Assembly (NCBI GenBank): GCA_045532255.1
Contig: JAZSFO010000077.1
Span: forward strand, 1-28,259
Reading direction: 5' to 3'
Origin: RGIG8748 sp045532255
GTDB taxonomy: Bacteria; Bacillota; Clostridia; UMGS1810
DNA length: 28,259 nt
The translations under genes and the position numbers were made by a program. Numbering within the stretch: position 1 is the stretch's first letter; each line of letters begins with the position of its first letter. Below the pieces are notes generated by a model. It was not told where the DNA came from and searched no databases. It worked only from the letters and a program-made list of their open reading frames with translations. Positions 23,314 to 28,259 of this stretch are shown here, in pieces.

Positions 23314-23388
23314 GAAAAATTTTGTTATTAAATTTTGAATTCAACTATTGATATGCAATTTTTACTGTATATGCAAAATATTAAGGCA

Positions 23389-25788
23389 TCATAATTCTAT
23401 ACTGTCCGATTTCATAAGTGGTACTATTTCAGTTAAATCCTCCCAGACAAATACCTTGCACAGATTTGGGGTTTGTTTTACTGTGATATTTCCTTCTGCA
23501 ACAAAAAACTTCTTATCTATATCTACATCTTGCATATGTATACCAACTAAGATATCATCATAATACAGTGCAATCAAAAATTTTCCAGAAACCCTGTTTA
23601 GAGATTGCAAGGTTACACTGTATTCATAATCATTACCCTCTTTGAAAATATCGATATTTTCTGTAATAAGTTCTGTGGGTAACGAGAGAACACTCACAGA
23701 ACCATAAGCATTATTATTATCACTATTAAAATTACCGCCGGAATAACCAACTCCAAAAATCTGACCGCAATACCATCCATTCCATTCAAAACTATTTGTT
23801 ACTAGTTCGTTGGAAACAGTTTTGTTTCCATATATCTTAATATCTACATAAGATTTTGAATTTTCGATTAATTCTCTGCTAAACCCTGCTATTCCGCCAC
23901 AATGAAGAATAGCATCCTTGTTAGTATCATTTCGAACAATCGTAATTTTTCCATTTGCAGTACATCCCGATATACAAACAGCTCCGCCATATGTATTATC
24001 GCCGGCAATGCCTCCTACACGCCAAACTAAGCCGATTGCATATATATTGCTGTTTGAAGTGCAGTTTCTAATTTGTGAATATGTATAAGCGCTGATTCCT
24101 CCCAGTCTAATTTGTGTGTTTCCTTCTTTGGTTGTCTCATTGCCTGCATAATAAATATTGCAGTTTGCTGTTGTGGATATTATACTGCCTGAATTACACT
24201 GTGCAACTATTCCACCAATATCTGCTTCGTATGCTGTGTTAGTGTTATTAAAAAGGATAATATTACCCTGTGCAGAACAATTTTCAAAAATTGTAGACTG
24301 TGCCATGCCGGCAAAACTTCCAAGATAAGTATTTGAGTCAGGATTTGAAATATTGATGTCGAAATCCGACAGGTTCAAATTTTTGATACTTGCGTTTGAT
24401 GTATATCCAAAAAATCCTGTATAGCCGTCCCATGTATAGTTACCTGCCACTTTGGTAATTTTATAATCTGATATCGTATTATTCTTTCCGTCAACATTCC
24501 CTGAAAACGGGTTGTCATATGTGCCAATTGGAATCCATTCATTATTATTAAGGCTTATGTTGTTTTCCAATACAAAATAAATACCCTCGAAGTCCATACC
24601 GCTATTTACAGCCTTTGATAACTCATACAATTCAGCTGAACTCTTTATAGGGAACGGCGATGTCCTGTCCCCTGTAACAACCTCAACGGAATCATCGAAT
24701 TGGTAATCCCATTTTTTGTTTAAAGTATATACTTCAGCAAGGTTGGTACAGCTATCAAAAGCATTTTTAGCTAAATAGGAAACATCGCCAGGTACAATAA
24801 TTTTTTTAATGTTTTCGCACCAGGCAAAAGCATATTCACCAATATATTCTACAGAAGATGGCAAATTCAGAGTTTCAAGTCCTGTACATCCCCAAAATGC
24901 GCTTACACCTATTCCTTTGAGTGTTTTCGGAAATATAATTTCTTGGAGATTAGACTGATCCATATACATAAATGCTTCTGAAGCAATGGAACGAGTGCCT
25001 TCCTTCACTGTATATGTTCCCGAAAAGCTATCCTCAACCCAAATCAAATGATTTCCAATATATGCAGCAGAGTTTATAATTTCATACTCATAGGGAACAC
25101 CATCGAAAACATTATATCCAATTTGTATTATACTATCAGGCAGGGAAATTTCCTTCAAATTGCTACAACTACGAAAAGCATAATTGTCAATATACTTTGT
25201 TCCTTCATTTATTGTGACACTCTCCAAAGTCGAAGAAAAAGCAAATGCACTATCTCCTATTCTTATTACACTTGCAGGAACATTAATCGATGTCATATCA
25301 ATGCAGTGGTAAAATGCACTTTCTGCAATTGTGAGTGTGTCATTTTTCAAAACGCACTCAGGATTATTTGTGGTAATCATATGCTTTCCTATGTAAAGTG
25401 TGTCATCTTCCCAGCTAGAAACATCATTATACAGATAAGTTTCTGCAAAAGCATTATTTCTGATTATTATATCCTGCTCTGGAAGTGTAACATCCCTCAG
25501 GTTTTCGCACCCATAAAAGGCGTCAGGGCCGATCTCCTTTACAGTATCCGGAATTGTTACAGACTGCAAATATGTATAGCTAAATGCAGAACCATCAATC
25601 ATTGTTACCGGACAGTTTTCTATTTCATCCGGTATAACCAAATAAGGTATATACCTATATTCTTCCGAAAGACCTGCTATTGCAACCTCGCCGTCTGAAA
25701 TGGTGTATAAAAACTTTTCTTCGTCCATAGCCTGCGCGGTAACCCCTAGTAAAATAAAAACCAATATTGCTAAAACTGTCTTCTTCAT
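23389..25788 (-). CDS. Secreted BspA-type leucine-rich-repeat protein with GLUG-like region
   Basis: This 799-residue exported protein has a signal peptide (MKKTVLAILVFILLGVTAQA, cleavage after A20). BspA/LRR_5 repeats cover about 50-370, with the recurring pattern I..xAFxxCxxLxxVxIPxSV (for example FYGCENLRDVTLPE and FWGCTGLETLNLPSSV). A second region from about 382 to 680 has the start ELYELSKAVNSGMDFEG and GLUG-type repeats (GTYDNPFSGNVDGKNNTIS, GYTGFFGYTSNASIKNL, IGGIVAQC). That predicts a beta-helix. The last ~110 residues are a beta-rich tail. No cell-wall anchor (LPXTG, SLH or membrane helix) is visible, so release or non-covalent binding is expected. AAGGGTGA precedes the ATG. Such proteins bind host or matrix ligands in oral and gut bacteria, but the ligand here is unknown. 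Confidence 0.9.
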   Translation of the reverse strand: MKKTVLAILVFILLGVTAQAMDEEKFLYTISDGEVAIAGLSEEYRYIPYLVIPDEIENCPVTMIDGSAFSYTYLQSVTIPDTVKEIGPDAFYGCENLRDVTLPEQDIIIRNNAFAETYLYNDVSSWEDDTLYIGKHMITTNNPECVLKNDTLTIAESAFYHCIDMTSINVPASVIRIGDSAFAFSSTLESVTINEGTKYIDNYAFRSCSNLKEISLPDSIIQIGYNVFDGVPYEYEIINSAAYIGNHLIWVEDSFSGTYTVKEGTRSIASEAFMYMDQSNLQEIIFPKTLKGIGVSAFWGCTGLETLNLPSSVEYIGEYAFAWCENIKKIIVPGDVSYLAKNAFDSCTNLAEVYTLNKKWDYQFDDSVEVVTGDRTSPFPIKSSAELYELSKAVNSGMDFEGIYFVLENNISLNNNEWIPIGTYDNPFSGNVDGKNNTISDYKITKVAGNYTWDGYTGFFGYTSNASIKNLNLSDFDINISNPDSNTYLGSFAGMAQSTIFENCSAQGNIILFNNTNTAYEADIGGIVAQCNSGSIISTTANCNIYYAGNETTKEGNTQIRLGGISAYTYSQIRNCTSNSNIYAIGLVWRVGGIAGDNTYGGAVCISGCTANGKITIVRNDTNKDAILHCGGIAGFSRELIENSKSYVDIKIYGNKTVSNELVTNSFEWNGWYCGQIFGVGYSGGNFNSDNNNAYGSVSVLSLPTELITENIDIFKEGNDYEYSVTLQSLNRVSGKFLIALYYDDILVGIHMQDVDIDKKFFVAEGNITVKQTPNLCKVFVWEDLTEIVPLMKSDSIEL

Positions 25789-25856
25789 ATGCTCACCCTT
25801 CTTTAATGTTTTTAAATTTCTTGCAGAAAATCAATACATAATTCACACAACTAAGT

Positions 25857-25886
25857 AAAATCCGCACACTGCCGTGTACGGATTTT
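25857..25886 (-). terminator. Terminator of tRNA-Gly
   Basis: A 13-bp stem with one wobble (AAAATCCG outer arm) and a 4-nt loop begins 1 nt after the encoded CCA. On the minus strand it ends in TTTT. Confidence 0.88.
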
Positions 25887-25887
25887 T

Positions 25888-25962
25888 TGGAGCGGAAGAC
25901 GAGATTCGAACTCGCGACGTTCACCTTGGCAAGGTGACGCTCTACCACTGAGCCACTCCCGC
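25888..25962 (-). tRNA. tRNA-Gly (anticodon GCC)
   Basis: This is a complete 75-nt cloverleaf on the minus strand. The acceptor GCGGGAG pairs with CTTCCGC (one wobble). The D-arm is GCTC...GAGC. The anticodon stem is TCACC/GGTGA with loop TTGCCAA, giving anticodon GCC. The T-loop is TTCGAAT, and CCA is encoded after a T discriminator. Confidence 0.97.
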
Positions 25963-25993
25963 ATATTTAGTTTTCTCTCAAGGAACAATTGGT

Positions 25994-26022
25994 ATTATAT
26001 CAGCAAATCACTCATTTGTCAA
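25994..26022 (-). promoter_or_regulatory. Consensus promoter of tRNA-Gly
   Basis: A perfect TTGACA (26022-26017), a 17-nt spacer and a perfect TATAAT (25999-25994) lie 31 nt upstream of the mature 5' end. Confidence 0.93.
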
Positions 26023-26053
26023 TAGTTAATTTTGATTTTTGCAAAAAAATATT

Positions 26054-26082
26054 GCTCAAATAAGCACAGGACTTATTTGAGC
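26054..26082 (-). terminator. Terminator after the D,D-carboxypeptidase gene
   Basis: GCTCAAATAAG and its complement form a perfect 11-bp stem with a 7-nt loop. On the minus strand AATATTTTTTT follows. It starts 15 nt past the stop codon at 26098. Confidence 0.92.
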
Positions 26083-26097
26083 GATTTATTTATGATA

Positions 26098-27228
26098 TTA
26101 TGTATTACCAAGCCATTTGTCTATTATCCTGCCGTATGCGAACGGGAAATTTATTTTTTCTATGCTTTCCGCATATACCACATCTGTTTTGCCTGCTGTT
26201 TTGCCGTCTATTATACATAATGCCTCTCCTGCTTTGTCCCCTGCCTTTACAGGTGCTTTAACATTTTTATTTAGTTTATATTCAATTTTGGGTTCTTCCT
26301 TGCTGTCCTTGGCACACAAAACAACAACATCATCGGTACATTCAAGCGAAACAAAATCCTTCTTCCCTTTTTCTACTGATATATCCTCTATTTTTCTTTC
26401 CTTTTTGATTACGGTTATGTTCTTGTACTTGCCAAATCCGTAGTTGAGAAGCGACGATGCATCCGCCTGTCTTTCTTTGGATGTCGGGGCGTTCATTATA
26501 ACTGATATAAGGTGTAGTCCGTTTCTCTTGGCAGTTGCACTTATACAAAATCCCGCCTTTGATGTTGATCCTGTTTTAAGTCCTGTGCATCCGTCATAAA
26601 ATCTCACAAGCTTATTTGTGTTGGAAAGTGTAAACTGTCCGTCTCTAAGTGAATCCATCCATATTGTTGTATAACGGAATATATCCTCGTGTTTCATAAG
26701 CTCTCTGGACATAAGGGCAATATCATATGCCGTACTGTAATGTTCGGGGGCATCAAGACCGTTGCAGTTAACAAAATGTGTGTTTTTCATACCAAGCTCT
26801 TCTGCTCTCTTGTTCATTCTCGCCACAAAATCATCCGTAGAACCCGATATGTGCTCAGCGATTGCAACACATGCATCGTTTCCTGATGCAACCGCGATAC
26901 CTTTGAGCAGATTATCAACTGTCATTTGCTCGCCCTCGTCAAGAAATATAGTCGAACCTCCCATGCTCTTGGCATATGCACTTGCAGTTACTATATCTGT
27001 ATACTTTAGGTTTCCTTTTTGGATTTCTTCCATAGTAATAAGCATTGTCATTACTTTTGTAACGCTTGCCATAGGCAATTTTTCGTGCGGATTCATTTCA
27101 TACAAAACTTTTCCTGTACCATAGTCCATAAGAAGCGCACTTTGGCAGGAAAGCTCATGCTCCTGGGCACACACTGTTGCGGTCATTATAAACATACACA
27201 GGGCAAGTGCCGTTATCTTCTTAAACAT
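26098..27228 (-). CDS. dacF: D-alanyl-D-alanine carboxypeptidase (DacF/PBP5 family)
   Basis: This 376-residue exported S11-family enzyme removes the terminal D-Ala from peptidoglycan stem peptides. It has a signal peptide of about 20-22 residues (KKITALALCMFIMTATVCAQ) and the three active-site motifs: SVTK (S55, K58), SGN (115-117) and KTG (218-220). The PBP5-type C-terminal beta domain follows, from about 265. The last 30 residues (KINFPFAYGRIIDKWLGNT) have weak amphipathic character that may hold it at the membrane. The ATG at 27228 is used because GAGGTG lies 8 nt before it. The GTG at 27237 is part of that ribosome binding site. The ribosome binding site is buried in a hairpin. The neighbouring spore-type SPOCS gene suggests the sporulation paralogue DacF, but vegetative DacA is possible. 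Confidence 0.94.
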   Translation of the reverse strand: MFKKITALALCMFIMTATVCAQEHELSCQSALLMDYGTGKVLYEMNPHEKLPMASVTKVMTMLITMEEIQKGNLKYTDIVTASAYAKSMGGSTIFLDEGEQMTVDNLLKGIAVASGNDACVAIAEHISGSTDDFVARMNKRAEELGMKNTHFVNCNGLDAPEHYSTAYDIALMSRELMKHEDIFRYTTIWMDSLRDGQFTLSNTNKLVRFYDGCTGLKTGSTSKAGFCISATAKRNGLHLISVIMNAPTSKERQADASSLLNYGFGKYKNITVIKKERKIEDISVEKGKKDFVSLECTDDVVVLCAKDSKEEPKIEYKLNKNVKAPVKAGDKAGEALCIIDGKTAGKTDVVYAESIEKINFPFAYGRIIDKWLGNT

Positions 27229-27234
27229 CAAAAT

Positions 27235-27260
27235 CACCTCATACTAATGTGTATGAGGTG
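27235..27260 (-). promoter_or_regulatory. Hairpin that covers the dacF ribosome binding site
   Basis: CACCTCATAC and GTATGAGGTG pair over 10 bp with a 6-nt loop. On the minus strand the downstream arm contains GAGGTG, the dacF ribosome binding site, and is followed by ATTTTG and the ATG. The stem begins 22 nt after the stop codon of the SPOCS-LysM gene. It may reduce translation, act as a weak terminator, or both. Confidence 0.75.
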
Positions 27261-27282
27261 AAAGTTGTCTTATATTACATAT

Positions 27283-28259
27283 TTATATAACTAATCTTTT
27301 TGGTATGAGAAGTCTTTGCCTTTTTTTGAGAACTATGTCTTCGTCTATGTCATTTACCTGTGCAATTTCTTCGCAGGTTGTGTTATATCTTTTTGCAACA
27401 TCCCAAAGCGGCTCGTTTTCGTCGGCAAAATATATAACAATTCCGGGTTGCTCCTGCTTTTTTAGCGGTGACTCAGAGTTAATGGATATATCGGATATGA
27501 TATCAACGGCTTTTTCAGAAATAATTTTTCCTGATGCCTTAAGGGTTACTCTTACCTCTACATCCCTGTCGCTTTTTAATATATAACCCGAATGTTCGTC
27601 AGTAATATCTGCTTCAAGCCTTGTCTGAGGATTTATGTGTCTGTTATTAATGTTAAGAGAGAACGGGATTTTCTTTGTAACAGAATACACAGGAAGATTC
27701 TGCGAATCCGAAAGATAAAGCAGTCTTGTATCAAGATAACCGCTTACAACTGCATTGGTGCTGTTTGAAACACTTTCTTCAAGAACGGGATTTATCGATA
27801 GATTGTATACCTTGACAATCCCCGGCATACCCTCGGAAAGAGAAATTTGTTCCGAAAGATTAAAGTTTTCCGAAACGGTATCTTCTACATTGCAAACGCG
27901 GTAATTTGTGCGTATAATGTTCATTTCATAATCAGGACAATAAGCATCCGAAATTATTTCGTGACAATTTTCTTCGAAAGCCTTTACCAGTACATCTATT
28001 GTTGCAGAAAATGACATGTAATTTTCTGCATCCCTTGTACAAAGCTCGCACTCGGTATTATGTATGCTGTATTTTACTTCTGTGTGCATTTCGGGACTAA
28101 GTCCGTCTGCATCAATTACTTCTGTAAACGGGGTTTCGTTTTCCATATGATACATGTCGCCCTCTACACTGTACAGAGTATCGGTTACAACACTTCCTTT
28201 TACAACAATTTTGTTGTTCATGGATTTTATTTCTCTGCTTACAAGGCGGATATCGTTTT
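27283..28259 (-). CDS. SPOCS (DUF3794) and LysM domain protein, 5' end outside the window
   Basis: The frame stays open from the ATG at 28221 up to the window edge (upstream residues include DIRLVSREIKS). That ATG has no clear ribosome binding site, so the gene is taken as partial and starts beyond 28259. At least 324 residues are visible. SPOCS/DUF3794 units recur (NNKIVVKGSVVTDTLYSVE ... ETPFTEVIDADGL, and VSGYLDTRLLYLSDSQNLP ... KKIPFSLNI). The C-terminal LysM domain (EPLWDVAKRYNTTCEEIAQVN, ending LLIPKRLVI) binds peptidoglycan-type glycans. Complete relatives are about 500 residues long. SPOCS proteins are linked to spore coats. It is followed by dacF, possibly in one transcript. Confidence 0.9.
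   Translation of the reverse strand, partial: NDIRLVSREIKSMNNKIVVKGSVVTDTLYSVEGDMYHMENETPFTEVIDADGLSPEMHTEVKYSIHNTECELCTRDAENYMSFSATIDVLVKAFEENCHEIISDAYCPDYEMNIIRTNYRVCNVEDTVSENFNLSEQISLSEGMPGIVKVYNLSINPVLEESVSNSTNAVVSGYLDTRLLYLSDSQNLPVYSVTKKIPFSLNINNRHINPQTRLEADITDEHSGYILKSDRDVEVRVTLKASGKIISEKAVDIISDISINSESPLKKQEQPGIVIYFADENEPLWDVAKRYNTTCEEIAQVNDIDEDIVLKKRQRLLIPKRLVI

Larger units (their letters stand above)
23088..23388. other. 301-nt spacer between pyrH and the BspA-type gene
   Basis: The spacer contains the pyrH promoter, a 10-bp palindrome CACTATAGTG (23133-23142) near the expected start site, and the hairpin at 23283-23313. No ORF with a plausible ribosome binding site and no structured RNA of a known class was recognised. 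The leader of pyrH is about 50 nt long. Confidence 0.7.

Noticed and set aside
23088..23388. PyrR-type attenuator or riboswitch before pyrH
   Set aside because: The hairpins lie upstream of the likely start site, and no anti-antiterminator or known aptamer pattern is present in the ~50-nt leader.
25048..25698. 216-codon plus-strand ORF opposite the BspA-type gene
   Set aside because: The regularity of leucine-rich repeats opens long antisense frames, and this one has no ribosome binding site or recognisable motif.

Overview
The window looks like a piece of chromosome from an anaerobic, low-GC Gram-positive of the class Clostridia. The evidence is AT-rich spacers, strong GGAGG-type ribosome binding sites, many GTG/TTG starts, RNase J, a clostridial multimeric [FeFe]-hydrogenase, an S-layer-homology protein and a SPOCS-LysM protein of a spore-forming lineage. 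The genus cannot be named from sequence alone. No transposase, integrase, phage gene or CRISPR array was seen. Except for tadA and tRNA-Arg, every gene lies on the minus strand, so transcription runs from high to low coordinates.

Region A (about 220-11059, minus) is hydrogen and redox metabolism. The hydrogenase operon hydC - GHKL ATPase - hndB - hydB - hydA (6550 to 1563) encodes an NAD(P)-linked, probably electron-bifurcating, [FeFe]-hydrogenase of the HydABC/HndABCD type. A terminator-like hairpin and an MFS transporter follow it. Upstream, in the same orientation, is a compact set: a dNTPase-like HD protein, a DRTGG-type protein, an RsbW-like ATPase, a 433-residue hydrogenase-like protein, a second DRTGG-type protein and a PHP phosphoesterase. 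The hydrogenase-like protein keeps the four H-cluster cysteines but has alanine at the proton-relay position, as in HydS-type sensory hydrogenases. This set looks like a hydrogen/redox-sensing module attached to the catalytic enzyme and is the best candidate for a poorly described system here. A dyad and a 10-bp triple repeat lie in the promoter region between the two halves.

Region B (11153-11773, plus) holds tadA and, behind its own near-consensus promoter, tRNA-Arg(ACG). That tRNA is the known substrate of TadA.

Region C (11782-16200, minus) is an envelope-stress-like unit: an ECF sigma factor, an overlapping membrane anti-sigma factor, a secreted copper-amine-oxidase-N-type protein and, past a hairpin, a secreted YcdB/SLH protein. 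A likely autoregulated ECF promoter precedes it.

Region D (16209-23171, minus) is a housekeeping operon: pyrH, frr, uppS, cdsA, dxr, rseP and rnj. It covers UMP kinase, ribosome recycling, undecaprenyl-PP, CDP-diacylglycerol, MEP isoprenoid synthesis, site-2 protease and RNase J. It starts at a strong extended -10 promoter and ends at a terminator.

Region E (23283-28259, minus) holds a large secreted BspA-type leucine-rich-repeat protein, tRNA-Gly(GCC) with a consensus promoter and terminator, a DacF-type D-Ala-D-Ala carboxypeptidase whose ribosome binding site lies in a hairpin, and a SPOCS-LysM gene whose 5' end runs off the window.
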